Positions 43,310 to 52,199 of a DNA stretch of 64,000 bases are shown here, in pieces. The DNA lies in the NCBI GenBank assembly GCA_963676605.2, contig CAXXSP010000047.1, positions 76,026 through 140,025 on the forward strand. Reading direction: 5' to 3'. Position 1 is the stretch's first letter. Every line of letters starts with the position of its first letter. The notes below the pieces were generated by a model that searched no databases, was not told the origin of the DNA, and worked only from the letters and a program-made list of their open reading frames with translations. This DNA is from SABI01 sp963676605. Lineage in GTDB: Bacteria; Spirochaetota; Spirochaetia; Sphaerochaetales; Sphaerochaetaceae. The translations under genes and the position numbers were made by a program.

Positions 43310-44863
43310 ATGAAAGAGAAAACACTTACAGTCAAGCGTGCATTGCTTTCGGTCTTCGATAAGACCGATATCGTCCCGTTCGCTTCCTTCCTTGCATCCA
43401 AGGGAGTCGTTCTGATCTCTACCGGAGGTACCTACAAGGCCCTTCAGGAGAACGGAATCGCAGTCCAGGAAGTGAGCGAACTGACCCGGTTCCCGGAGAT
43501 GATGAACGGAAGAGTGAAGACTCTCCACCCCCTCGTTCACGGCGGAATCCTCGGAAGAAGAGGTGTCGATGATGAGGCGGCTTCAGCTCAGGGTATCGAA
43601 TGGATAGACCTCGTGGTCTGCAACCTCTACCCCTTCGAGGCAACGATCAGCCAGGAAGGTGTATCACTCGAAGATGCAATCGAGAAGATCGATATCGGCG
43701 GTCCTTCGATGATCCGTTCAGCTGCCAAAAACTTCTTTGATGTGACAGTCATCACCCGCCCTTCAGACTATCAGGTGATCATGGATGAGATCGAAAACGA
43801 GGGCGGCGTCAGCTATGAATTGAGAAAGCGTCTCTCCGCTGCGGCTTTTAGCCACACAGCGAGGTACGACTCGGTTATTCAGAGCTATCTTGATGACCAG
43901 CAGTTCCCGTCAGAACTCACCTACGGCTTCGTGAAGGAGGAGAATCCCCTCCGCTACGGAGAGAATCCTCATCAGGCGGCGGCAGTCTACCGTGCAACGA
44001 AGGCTCCTGCAAAGAAAGAAGAGGTTAGCCTCCTTGATGCTGCGCAGCTTCAGGGAAAGAAGCTCTCGTTCAATAATCTCGGCGACACCTGGGGAGCACT
44101 CGAGACTCTCCGGGAGTTCAGCTCCACGACCTGCGTCGTGGTCAAGCACGCATCCCCCTGTGGAGTAGCGACAGACCCCGACCTCTACACTGCCGTGAAG
44201 AAGGCGTACGAAGCAGACTCGCTCAGCGCCTTCGGCTCGATCATAGCCTGTAACAGAGAGATAGATGAGAAAGTGGCTCTCTTCATCAAACCGCTGTTTG
44301 TCGAAGTGCTTGTTGCTCCCTCCTTCACCTCTGAAGCTCTTGAGATTCTCAAGGCGAAGAAGAACCTCAGAGTTCTTGCTCTCCCCTCTCTTGCCCAGCA
44401 CACACCCGTCCTTTCTGCACGTTTCATCGGAGACGACCTCCTCGTACAGGAGAAAGATACACTCATTCTCCAGAAGGAGAACCTGAAGTGCGTGACAAAG
44501 GCAGTGCCTGATGACGAGACGATCGAGGAACTTCTGTTTGCATGGAATGTCGTGAAACACGTGAAATCGAATGCGATCATCACGACCAGTGACTTCGTCA
44601 CCTGCGGAATCGGCGGTGGACAGGTATCACGCGTGGACGCAACGAAGATAGCTCTGAGAAAGAGTCCGGCGGATGCTCCGCTTGTGCTCGCCAGTGATGC
44701 ATTCTTCCCCTTCAAGGACTCGATCGAGGCGCTTGAAGGGTACAACGTACGGGCTATTATTCAGCCGGGTGGATCAATACGGGATCAGGAAGTGATCGAC
44801 GCCTGTGATGAAGCAGGGATCGCCATGGTATTCACCGGGGCGAGAAGCTTCCTCCACGCCTAG
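43310..44863 (+). CDS. purH: Bifunctional AICAR formyltransferase/IMP cyclohydrolase
   Basis: A 517-residue enzyme for the last two steps of IMP synthesis: formyl transfer from 10-formyl-tetrahydrofolate to AICAR, then ring closure. The N-terminal cyclohydrolase domain has STGGTYKALQ and FPEMMNGRVKTLHP. The C-terminal transferase has NPLRYGENPHQ, the KHASPCGVA catalytic motif and the PGGSIRDQEV end. No clear ribosome site stands before the ATG; only a short leader is likely. It uses the formyl-folate that the nearby fhs makes. Its stop codon is interlocked with that of the convergent E1 beta gene. Confidence 0.96.
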   Translation: MKEKTLTVKRALLSVFDKTDIVPFASFLASKGVVLISTGGTYKALQENGIAVQEVSELTRFPEMMNGRVKTLHPLVHGGILGRRGVDDEAASAQGIEWIDLVVCNLYPFEATISQEGVSLEDAIEKIDIGGPSMIRSAAKNFFDVTVITRPSDYQVIMDEIENEGGVSYELRKRLSAAAFSHTARYDSVIQSYLDDQQFPSELTYGFVKEENPLRYGENPHQAAAVYRATKAPAKKEEVSLLDAAQLQGKKLSFNNLGDTWGALETLREFSSTTCVVVKHASPCGVATDPDLYTAVKKAYEADSLSAFGSIIACNREIDEKVALFIKPLFVEVLVAPSFTSEALEILKAKKNLRVLALPSLAQHTPVLSARFIGDDLLVQEKDTLILQKENLKCVTKAVPDDETIEELLFAWNVVKHVKSNAIITTSDFVTCGIGGGQVSRVDATKIALRKSPADAPLVLASDAFFPFKDSIEALEGYNVRAIIQPGGSIRDQEVIDACDEAGIAMVFTGARSFLHA

Positions 44864-45837
44864 GCGAACAGAGAAAGAACCGCTTCAGTTATCTCATTCA
44901 CCTGAGGTGATATCTGCATTTCAAGATTCTTATTGAAGGGGGTCGGGATTTCCCGGCCTCCTATTCTTTTGACCGGGCATTTCAGAGCTCGGAAGGCCTC
45001 TTCATCCTCTGTGATGGTTGCAGCTATTTCTCCGCCGAAACCTCCGAAGGAGGGTCCTTCGTGGAGGATGACAGCCCTGCCTGTCTTACACACCGAGGCG
45101 AGGATCGCTTCGGTATCAAGAGGTCTCAGGGTACGTAGGTCGAGCACTTCCGTGCTAATTTCATCCTCGTCAAGAATGGAGGCTGCATGAATCGCCTGCA
45201 TGACCATCTTCCCGTAGGTGATGATCGTGACGTCACTCCCTTCCTTTTTCACATCGGCCTTCCCGATCTCAACGGTGTACTCATCTTCAGGAACGAATGA
45301 ACTGTATCCATAATTCTTATGCTCAAGGAACACGACAGGATCGTCACTGCGGATGGCGCTCTTCAGGAGCCCTTTTGCATCAGAGGGAAAACTCGGATAG
45401 ACGACTGTGAGCCCCGGCACGTTCGTGAACATCGTCTCAAGAGACTGGGTGTGCTGCGCAGCAGCTCCCGTACCGTTTCCCATCGGGGTCCGGTAGACCA
45501 TCGGGACAGACTGCAGTCCTCCCGACATGAACCGGGTCTTCGCGGCATGGTTGATGATCGGGTCACTGGCAAGAGTCGAGAAATCACCATACATCACCTC
45601 CACAACCGGCCTCATGCCCATCAGGGCAGCGCCAACGGCAACACCGACGATTCCTTCCTCTGAGACCGGTGTCTCTATCACCTGGTGTGGACCGAAGCGT
45701 TCGATCAGACCGGCGGAGACGGAAAAACATCCGCCGTAACAGCCCACGTCCTCACCGAGAAGGACGACCTGTTCATCTCTCGCCATCTCTTCTGCGAGGG
45801 CCTCCCTGATAGCTTCACGATAACTGATCTGTCTCAT
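44860..45837 (-). CDS. 2-oxoacid dehydrogenase E1 component, beta subunit
   Basis: A 325-residue transketolase-like beta chain of pyruvate, branched-chain oxoacid or acetoin dehydrogenase. It begins RQISYREAIREALAEEMARD and has GEDVGCYGGCF and ETPVSEEGIVGVAVGAALMG, both near-invariant. The C-terminal transketolase half ends with GREIPTPFN. It overlaps the E1 alpha gene by four bases. Neither an E2 acyltransferase nor an E3 flavoprotein is in the window. The substrate cannot be fixed; pyruvate or acetoin are the common choices. Confidence 0.93.
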   Translation of the reverse strand: MRQISYREAIREALAEEMARDEQVVLLGEDVGCYGGCFSVSAGLIERFGPHQVIETPVSEEGIVGVAVGAALMGMRPVVEVMYGDFSTLASDPIINHAAKTRFMSGGLQSVPMVYRTPMGNGTGAAAQHTQSLETMFTNVPGLTVVYPSFPSDAKGLLKSAIRSDDPVVFLEHKNYGYSSFVPEDEYTVEIGKADVKKEGSDVTIITYGKMVMQAIHAASILDEDEISTEVLDLRTLRPLDTEAILASVCKTGRAVILHEGPSFGGFGGEIAATITEDEEAFRALKCPVKRIGGREIPTPFNKNLEMQISPQVNEITEAVLSLFA

Positions 45838-46817
45838 ATCACACCCCCCGCCGCATAGACGTACTGCTGAGCCTCTTCCATGGAAAGTTCCTGATGATCT
45901 TCCATATAGAACTCCGCGATGCGCGAGATCTGCTCTCTCTCCTGTGCGAAGATGGCGGCAAACTCCTCTCCGGTCAGCTCACTTCGCTCAATAAGCCGTG
46001 CAGCAAAGTTCTCGACAGGATCCTTCTTCTGCCATTCAGCCTCTTCCTCCCTGGTGCGGTACACTCTCTTATCAGACTTCGAGTGACCGCTGAAGCGGTA
46101 GGTCTTCACTTCAAGAAGGTACGGGCGCTGTTTCTCCTTCATCCACTGGCGGACCTGGCGTACCTTTTTATACACCTCTTCGATATCATTGCCGTCGATA
46201 CTGGCGGAGTCTATCGAGTAGGCCGCTCCTCGGGAGGCTATGGAATCGACAGAGACCATCTGATCTGCCGGAGAACTCATCCCGTATCCGTTATGCTCAC
46301 ACAGGAACAGGACAGGGAGATTCCAGATCGATGCCATATTCATCGACTCGTGAATGATTCCCCTGTTGCTCGCACCGTCTCCGAAGAAGGCGACCACAAT
46401 CTCATCCTTTTCTGTTCTTTTCACCTGGAGAGCCATCCCCGTGGCGATGGCGACAGAAGAACCGACGACAGCGGAGGAACCTGCATTGTGATGCTCGAGG
46501 TCGATAAGGTGCATTGAACCTCCGAGGCCCTGACTCAGACCCCGGCGGTCCCCGAAGAACTCTGCCATCATCGCATCCAGATCGGCCCCTCGGCCGATCG
46601 TGTGCCCGTGACAGCGGTGTGTGGTCATTATCCAGTCCTGATCTTCCAGAGCAAGAGCGACCCCTGCATGAACAGCCTCCTGGCCGATAGCCAGATGCGT
46701 CGTACCATGCATCGTATGATTCGTGAAGAGCTCTTCTATCTTCTGTTCAAATACTCTCGACCGGATCATAAGGGTGAGAGCCTGTTTTCCCTGCAATGTT
46801 TCACTTCCCCTGGCCAT
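45834..46817 (-). CDS. 2-oxoacid dehydrogenase E1 component, alpha subunit
   Basis: A 327-residue thiamine-diphosphate-binding alpha chain. The TPP motif runs from FFGDGASNRG to CEHNGYGMS. HRCHGHTIGRG and the phosphorylation-loop-like YRFSGHSKSD are also present. The ATG at 46817 is chosen because AGGAG lies six bases ahead; an earlier in-frame ATG lies too close to that site. It is the middle gene of a three-gene unit with the flavin reductase upstream and E1 beta downstream. The family is PDH/acetoin dehydrogenase type. Confidence 0.93.
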   Translation of the reverse strand: MARGSETLQGKQALTLMIRSRVFEQKIEELFTNHTMHGTTHLAIGQEAVHAGVALALEDQDWIMTTHRCHGHTIGRGADLDAMMAEFFGDRRGLSQGLGGSMHLIDLEHHNAGSSAVVGSSVAIATGMALQVKRTEKDEIVVAFFGDGASNRGIIHESMNMASIWNLPVLFLCEHNGYGMSSPADQMVSVDSIASRGAAYSIDSASIDGNDIEEVYKKVRQVRQWMKEKQRPYLLEVKTYRFSGHSKSDKRVYRTREEEAEWQKKDPVENFAARLIERSELTGEEFAAIFAQEREQISRIAEFYMEDHQELSMEEAQQYVYAAGGVI

Positions 46818-46826
46818 ACACATCTC

Positions 46827-47345
46827 CTAAGCTGGGACGAAAAGGTTTCTGATATACCCCGTATACATCGTGTGGTAATCCTTTGCCGTATAGAATGAAC
46901 TGTCGACAGCCGGATCTTTGAACTGGTCAGGAGTGAGCGGAGTACGGGATGCCGTGTCCATGCAGAATACGTGTGAGGCACCTTCGAAGGTGACGACAGG
47001 ATGGTTCGTTGCGGCATTGAGAGTAACAGGTTTGAGCCCTGTCTCTGCCACCTTGTCATGGTCTCTTCCCGAGAACTTTCCGCAGAAACTCAGAGCATCG
47101 CGGTAGGTTGAGGGAAAGAAGGAACAGGTATACGAGGCTCCATCCTCCATAAAAGAGTAGGTATGACGTGTATCGCGTACAACAACATTGAATACAGGTT
47201 TTCTCCACATCACTCCGATACTGCCCCAGGCAGCGGTCATCGTATTGAACGCATCAGGAGTACCTGCCGTGATGAGAAACCACCCGTCAGCCATTGATGT
47301 GAATATATTTTCCCTGAAAGATTCAACAGGAACTTCTTTGAACAT
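46827..47345 (-). CDS. Flavin reductase-like FMN-binding protein
   Basis: A 172-residue split-barrel protein of the flavin reductase/FMN-binding family. The pattern includes GWFLITAG, NTMTAAWGSIGVMWRKPVF and the sheet segment SYTCSFFP. Members bind FMN and act as NAD(P)H:flavin reductases or as electron carriers. The ATG at 47345 has GGAGG five bases ahead. It lies nine bases before the E1 alpha start codon, so it is co-transcribed with E1 alpha and beta. A role in electron transfer from the oxoacid enzyme is only suggested by this. Confidence 0.88.
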   Translation of the reverse strand: MFKEVPVESFRENIFTSMADGWFLITAGTPDAFNTMTAAWGSIGVMWRKPVFNVVVRDTRHTYSFMEDGASYTCSFFPSTYRDALSFCGKFSGRDHDKVAETGLKPVTLNAATNHPVVTFEGASHVFCMDTASRTPLTPDQFKDPAVDSSFYTAKDYHTMYTGYIRNLFVPA

Positions 47346-47671
47346 ACCTTCCTCCACAGAATACCGAATTTCTGCAGAAACTTTACCTCTTTTTGAAAAA
47401 GAAGCATGGAAGGAAGTTCCCGCTAACCGTGACTCACAGTATACCCCCGCCGGTCATGACTGGTCAACGCTTAAAGGGGTGGAGTATGAGATGAAAGTGT
47501 GCATTTCTGGTAGTATTCTCCACTTCCCGAGATCACATGACCTTATCCGCCTAAAATGAAGGAAAACCGCTATCAGATTCCTGTGAAACAGGACAAAAGA
47601 AGGCAAGATAAAGAGGCAATATATAAACTATTCAGATGCAATAATTTGTACTCCTCCAGGCTCCTTTTCCC
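47346..47671. other. Intergenic stretch upstream of hpt
   Basis: The stretch holds no gene that I can support. GCTATCAGAT occurs at 47569-47578 and again at the hpt -10 element (47695-47704). A plus-strand open frame of 123 codons across here overlaps the flavin reductase gene and has no family resemblance. Confidence 0.5.
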
Positions 47672-47701
47672 TTGACAGGAGAGCGCCTTTTCTGCTATCA
47701 G
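47672..47701 (+). promoter_or_regulatory. Promoter of the hpt-purA operon
   Basis: TTGACA (47672-47677) and TATCAG (47696-47701) are 18 bases apart and the -10 is preceded by TGC (extended -10). The hpt start codon lies about 38 bases downstream with GGAG ahead. Confidence 0.7.
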
Positions 47702-47738
47702 ATAGGAATCCCGATACGACCTTTTTAAAGGAGCTGCT

Positions 47739-48302
47739 ATGTCATCGATTGCAATTCCGGCTCTCACCAGTGACCTGGTGCGAATTCTTATCGACGCTGA
47801 CACGATCGCACGGCGCGTGAATGACCTTGCCAGACAGATTAACCATGATTATAAGGATATCGATGATAAACTTATCCTCGTAGGCGTACTCAAAGGATCC
47901 TTCATCTTCCTTGCAGACCTGTGCAGAAAACTCGAGATTCCTCACGAAGTGGATTTCATCTCCCTCTCCAGCTACGGAGCCTCCGATCAGTCCACCGGTA
48001 ACGTGAGAATGATCATGGACACCAGGGAAAACCTCGAAGGAAAGCACGTCCTCATCGTGGAAGATATTCTCGACAGCGGCTACACGCTCGACTATCTCTG
48101 TAGAAACTTCATCAGCAGAAATGTCGCCTCCCTGAAGACCATCGTACTCCTCGACAAGCCTGACAGAAGAAAGGTGGATGTCGAAATCGATTACCTCGGT
48201 TTTGAGATCCCTGATGTATGGGTTGTGGGATATGGACTTGACTATGCAGAAAAACACCGGACTCTCCCGTATATCGCAGAGATGCACCCGGTAATAGAAT
48301 AA
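47739..48302 (+). CDS. hpt: Hypoxanthine phosphoribosyltransferase
   Basis: A 187-residue salvage enzyme that joins hypoxanthine or guanine to PRPP. The flexible-loop region SLSSYGAS, the PRPP motif VLIVEDILDSGYT and the purine-binding LLDKPDRRKV are all present. The ATG follows AAAGGAG. It is the first gene of an operon with a second phosphoribosyltransferase and purA. Together with purH and purB this gives routes for both salvage and synthesis of purines. Confidence 0.96.
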   Translation: MSSIAIPALTSDLVRILIDADTIARRVNDLARQINHDYKDIDDKLILVGVLKGSFIFLADLCRKLEIPHEVDFISLSSYGASDQSTGNVRMIMDTRENLEGKHVLIVEDILDSGYTLDYLCRNFISRNVASLKTIVLLDKPDRRKVDVEIDYLGFEIPDVWVVGYGLDYAEKHRTLPYIAEMHPVIE

Positions 48303-48316
48303 AGAGAGCAGAATAG

Positions 48317-48865
48317 ATGGATAACAAGTTTTACGTAGGATACGGAACGATTCACAAGACGGTGAAATCGCTTGCCGCACGTCTGACCGAGTCAGGCTTC
48401 GACCCCGATGTCATTGTCGCAATCGGATCGGGCGGGTTCATCCCGGCCCGTATCATGAAGACCTTCATCAATCGTCCGATCCTTGCGGTAGGTATCTCCT
48501 ATTACAATATCGACCAGACCCACGCCGACTATCCTCAGAAGATCCAGTGGATCGATGAGACCGAACGGCAGCTGGAAGGAAAGAAAGTCCTGCTCATTGA
48601 CGAGGTAGACGATACACGAGCAACTCTCGGCTACTGTGTGAGAGAGCTCCTCTCTCATGATCCTGAAGAGATCGCTGTCCTCGTCCTCCATAACAAGCTG
48701 AAAGAGAAGGCGGCTGATTTCCCGCCGGAGATCACCCGTTATTTCGCCGGTCTCGATATCGAAGACCTCTGGATCAAGTATCCCTGGGACGCTGATGATA
48801 TCGATGAACACGATGAATTAGAGAAGAGAATGCTCGCAGAGCAGAATAAGGAGCAGAACGCATGA
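48317..48865 (+). CDS. Purine-type phosphoribosyltransferase, second paralogue
   Basis: A 182-residue type I phosphoribosyltransferase. The PRPP motif is VLLIDEVDDTRATLGY, preceded by VIVAIGSGGFIPARIM, and the end is acidic. It resembles xanthine phosphoribosyltransferase and similar enzymes of eukaryotes and some bacteria more than Hpt. Substrate may be xanthine or guanine. It lies 14 bases after hpt and overlaps purA by four bases, so stoichiometric expression is likely. Confidence 0.88.
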   Translation: MDNKFYVGYGTIHKTVKSLAARLTESGFDPDVIVAIGSGGFIPARIMKTFINRPILAVGISYYNIDQTHADYPQKIQWIDETERQLEGKKVLLIDEVDDTRATLGYCVRELLSHDPEEIAVLVLHNKLKEKAADFPPEITRYFAGLDIEDLWIKYPWDADDIDEHDELEKRMLAEQNKEQNA

Positions 48866-50130
48866 GTGTAACTGCAATTGTAGGCGCCCAGTGGGGCGAT
48901 GAAGGTAAAGGGCGTGTCGTAGACTATCTTGCCCAGAAGGCAGATATGGTCATCCGCTTCCAGGGGGGAGACAATGCAGGACATACGGTCATCAACGATG
49001 CCGGAAAGTTTGCTCTCCATATTGTACCCTCCGGTATTTTCAATCCCGAGACGGTCTGTATCGTAGGTGCGGGAACCGTTGTCAATTTCGATACGATGAG
49101 TGAGGAACTCGATGCCGTGCAGGCAAAGGGTGTCACCACAGACAATATCTTCATCGACCGCAGAGCCCATCTCATTCTCCCCTACCACCGTCTTCTCGAC
49201 GGCGCTGAGGAAGAGAGCAAGAAGGGCGGCCTTGCAGCCGGAACAACCAAGCGCGGTGTAGGCCCTGCCTACGCAGATAAAATAAACCGTGTCGGTATCC
49301 GTGCATGTGATATCCTCGATGAGACGAGACTGAAAAGACTCCTCGAAGCGATGATCGACAAGAAGAACCGCGACCTCTCCCATTACGGACTTCCCGAAAG
49401 CAGCGTAGATGAGCTGATGGCTCTCTGTGCTTCCTGGAAAGAACGTTACGGTGCGAAGATCATCGACACCGTTCCTCTTATCAAAGAAGCTATTCAGAAC
49501 AACAAGAATATCGTCCTTGAAGGACAGCTTGGAATCATGAGAGACCTTGACTGGGGTATCTATCCCTATTCCACAAGCAGCAACCCCACCGCCGGTGGGG
49601 CTACCAGCGGAGCAGGAATCTCTCCCAGACGCATCGACGAGGTTGTCGGTGTCGTGAAGGTCTACTCAACCAGTGTCGGCGGCGGACCCTTCCCCACCGA
49701 ACTGCTTGACGAGACCGGTGAGAAACTGAGAACAGCAGGCGGAGAGTTCGGAGCAACAACCGGACGTCCGAGACGGTGCGGCTGGTTCGATGCCGTTGCC
49801 GCTTCGTTCAGCTGCTGGATCAACGGATTCACCCACCTCGCTCTCACCAAGCTCGACATCCTCGACAGTTTCGAGGAGATCAAGGTCTGTACCGGGTACA
49901 TGATCGACGGCGAACTGGTCACCGACCTCCCCGATACGATCGGACAGGAGAGGGCAGTCCCCGTCTATGAGACCTGGGAAGGCTGGATGACGAGCACTGA
50001 AGATGCACGTACCTGGGAAGATCTTCCTGTCAAGGCTCAAGCCTATCTCACCAGACTCGGTGAGCTTACCGGAGCAGCGATCAAGTATATCTCGGTCGGG
50101 CCCGAACGGGATCAGATCATCATCATGTAA
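48862..50130 (+). CDS. purA: Adenylosuccinate synthetase
   Basis: A 422-residue enzyme for the first step from IMP to AMP, using GTP and aspartate. The P-loop GAQWGDEGKGRVVDYLA is near the N-terminus, GTTKRGVGPAY and the IMP-binding QLGIMRDLDWGIYPYSTSS segment are typical. The C-terminal domain is complete. Its start overlaps the previous gene (ATGA). A terminator follows before purB. Confidence 0.97.
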   Translation: MSVTAIVGAQWGDEGKGRVVDYLAQKADMVIRFQGGDNAGHTVINDAGKFALHIVPSGIFNPETVCIVGAGTVVNFDTMSEELDAVQAKGVTTDNIFIDRRAHLILPYHRLLDGAEEESKKGGLAAGTTKRGVGPAYADKINRVGIRACDILDETRLKRLLEAMIDKKNRDLSHYGLPESSVDELMALCASWKERYGAKIIDTVPLIKEAIQNNKNIVLEGQLGIMRDLDWGIYPYSTSSNPTAGGATSGAGISPRRIDEVVGVVKVYSTSVGGGPFPTELLDETGEKLRTAGGEFGATTGRPRRCGWFDAVAASFSCWINGFTHLALTKLDILDSFEEIKVCTGYMIDGELVTDLPDTIGQERAVPVYETWEGWMTSTEDARTWEDLPVKAQAYLTRLGELTGAAIKYISVGPERDQIIIM

Positions 50131-50139
50131 GAGCGAATT

Positions 50140-50163
50140 CCCGCGGTGCACACCGCGGGTTTT
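50140..50163 (+). terminator. Hairpin between purA and purB
   Basis: CCCGCGGTG (50140-50148) and CACCGCGGG (50151-50159) pair perfectly around a two-base loop, followed by TTTT. The short T run suggests partial termination, leaving some read-through into purB. Confidence 0.7.
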
Positions 50164-50197
50164 CAATTCAAGAGACGACAGTAAGAGGATTTTTACC

Positions 50198-51595
50198 ATG
50201 GCAACAACTTTCTCCCATGATACATTCATCTCTCCCTTCACCTGGCGCTACGGAAGCGAAGCGATGAGGGGGATTTTCAGCGAAGAGCATAAGAGACTGC
50301 TTCTCAGAGATATCTGGATCGCGATCGCAGAAACTCAGGCGGAGGCATCCTTGGTCACACCCGAGCAGGTCGAAGACCTGAAAGCCCACCGGACAGAAGT
50401 GGACATCGAACGTGCGACGGAGATTGAGAACGAGATCCGCCATGACCTCATGGCCGAGATCAAGACCTATGCCGAGCAGTGTCCCGTCGGAGGGAAGATC
50501 ATCCACCTCGGTGCCACCAGCATGGATATCCTCGATAACATGGATGTGGTCAGACAGAAAGAGGCTCTCGACATCATCATAGAGAAGCTTTCCGCCCTCC
50601 TCTCCTCCTTCGCAGACCGCATCGAAGCGGAAGCTGACACTCCCTGTATGGCATTCACCCACATCCAGCCTGCAGAGGTGACCACCGTCGGCTACCGCCT
50701 TGCACAGGTCGCACAGGACCTCCTTGATGATTTTGAAGATATCACAGCGATACGTAACCGTCTCAAGGGTAAGGGAATCAAGGGGGCTGTCGGGACAGCG
50801 GCCAGCTATGCGGCCCTCCTTGACGGTACCGGTATGAGCGCACGAACTTTCGAAGAGAAGGTGATGGAACGTATCGGCCTCACAGCCTTCGAAGGAGCTA
50901 CGCAGGTGTACCCAAGAAAACAGGATTACCGTATCGGCACCGTCCTTGCCTCCCTCTGCGCAACCCTCTACAAATTCGCACTCGATATCAGAATGCTTCA
51001 GACTCCCCCGATCGGCGAGTGGAACGAGCCGTTCAGGGAGAAGCAGGTAGGCTCCTCCGCCATGCCGTTCAAGCGCAATCCGATCAACTCCGAGAAGATC
51101 GACTCGCTCTGCAGAGCGACGGCCTCCATGGCAGACACCCTCTGGCACAATGCCTCCTCCATGATCCTTGAGAGAACCCTCGATGACTCCGCAAACCGGC
51201 GTGTCGTCCTTCCCGAGCTCTTCCTCACCTGTGATGAAGTCCTCAAGACCTCACAGCGACTCATCGAAGGACTCGTGTTCAATACGGCGACTATAGAAAG
51301 AAACCTCGTCACCTACGGGCTCTTCGCCGCGACCGAGAGAGTTCTCATGGAACTGGGAAGAAACGGCGCAGACCGGCAGGAGATGCACGAGAGCATCCGT
51401 GAACACTCCCTCGACGCCTGGCCTGCAGTGATGAGAGGCGAGGAGAATCCCCTCCTTGAGATGATGGCCTCTGATACAGAGATGCTGAAGTACCTCACGA
51501 GAGAGCAGATCATCGACCTGATGGATGCCTCAGGGTACACCGGAGACGCCGGTGAACGTGCACGCAATATAGCGAAAAGTATCAGGATCAGCTGA
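50198..51595 (+). CDS. purB: Adenylosuccinate lyase
   Basis: A 465-residue fumarase/aspartase superfamily lyase acting in both IMP and AMP synthesis. Superfamily motifs are ATSMDILDNMD (about residue 110), MAFTHIQPAEVTTVG with the catalytic His, and the signature loop GSSAMPFKRNPINSEK. The ATG at 50198 has AGAGGA ahead; the longer open frame upstream is the purA tail in another frame. It ends eight bases inside the convergent VTT gene. Confidence 0.96.
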   Translation: MATTFSHDTFISPFTWRYGSEAMRGIFSEEHKRLLLRDIWIAIAETQAEASLVTPEQVEDLKAHRTEVDIERATEIENEIRHDLMAEIKTYAEQCPVGGKIIHLGATSMDILDNMDVVRQKEALDIIIEKLSALLSSFADRIEAEADTPCMAFTHIQPAEVTTVGYRLAQVAQDLLDDFEDITAIRNRLKGKGIKGAVGTAASYAALLDGTGMSARTFEEKVMERIGLTAFEGATQVYPRKQDYRIGTVLASLCATLYKFALDIRMLQTPPIGEWNEPFREKQVGSSAMPFKRNPINSEKIDSLCRATASMADTLWHNASSMILERTLDDSANRRVVLPELFLTCDEVLKTSQRLIEGLVFNTATIERNLVTYGLFAATERVLMELGRNGADRQEMHESIREHSLDAWPAVMRGEENPLLEMMASDTEMLKYLTREQIIDLMDASGYTGDAGERARNIAKSIRIS

Positions 51596-52199
51596 ACAAA
51601 GAGAACCCCGCCATCAGTGCAAGGTAGTAGAGAATCATTCTTGGAACCCGGGCAAAGGTGGCGAATACCACATACAGAAACCTGACCTTCACCATTCCGC
51701 TGATCCAGCAGACGGTGGAGAACGGAATGGGGGTGAGAGCCGCAAGGACGATCCCCCACTCTCCATACCTGCTGATGAGTTGCCTTCCTTCCCTGCTGAA
51801 CCCGTCAGTCACCTGCTGAACAATCTTCAGATGACCGAGCAGCCTCCCTATCCAGAACCCTCCGATCCCCCCGAGCATCGACCCTGCGGAAATCAGAGAG
51901 AGAAACACGACAGGAGAATACTCAACGGCAAAGGGAAAGATCACATCGACAGTCAGGGGAACAATCAGCATATCTGTGAAAAATGCAAAGAGAAACAGTC
52001 CCAGGGGACCTGTATGGTCGGTGACATACTGTGCGATCGCCTCGGTCTGAGGCTTGAGAAATGCAAAAAGCAGCGTAAAGATAAGAATGAAGAAGAGAAT
52101 AAGAAGGAGCGCCTTCCTCAGAAGCACGGTCCAGTCAAGGTCTCCCTTATGGTTGAAGTACGACTCCTTGAACCAGTGAATTCTCTTCCTGCCTTTCAT
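51588..52199 (-). CDS. VTT/SNARE-associated (DedA-like) membrane protein
   Basis: A 203-residue inner-membrane protein of the VTT family (YqaA/DedA group). Four to five membrane segments follow a basic N-terminus (MKGRKRIHWFKESYF). The loop with GRLLGH-x20-SRYGEWGIVLAALTPIPFSTVCWISG contains the family half-helix and Pro-rich turn. Relatives act in lipid translocation or membrane homeostasis. Its start overlaps the AlaX gene by four bases, so the two are co-expressed. The 3' end overlaps purB. Confidence 0.88.
   Translation of the reverse strand: MKGRKRIHWFKESYFNHKGDLDWTVLLRKALLLILFFILIFTLLFAFLKPQTEAIAQYVTDHTGPLGLFLFAFFTDMLIVPLTVDVIFPFAVEYSPVVFLSLISAGSMLGGIGGFWIGRLLGHLKIVQQVTDGFSREGRQLISRYGEWGIVLAALTPIPFSTVCWISGMVKVRFLYVVFATFARVPRMILYYLALMAGFSLFS

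Noticed and set aside
47188..47559. Open frame of 123 codons between the flavin reductase and hpt
   Set aside because: Its first half is antisense to the flavin reductase gene and no ribosome site or domain is visible.
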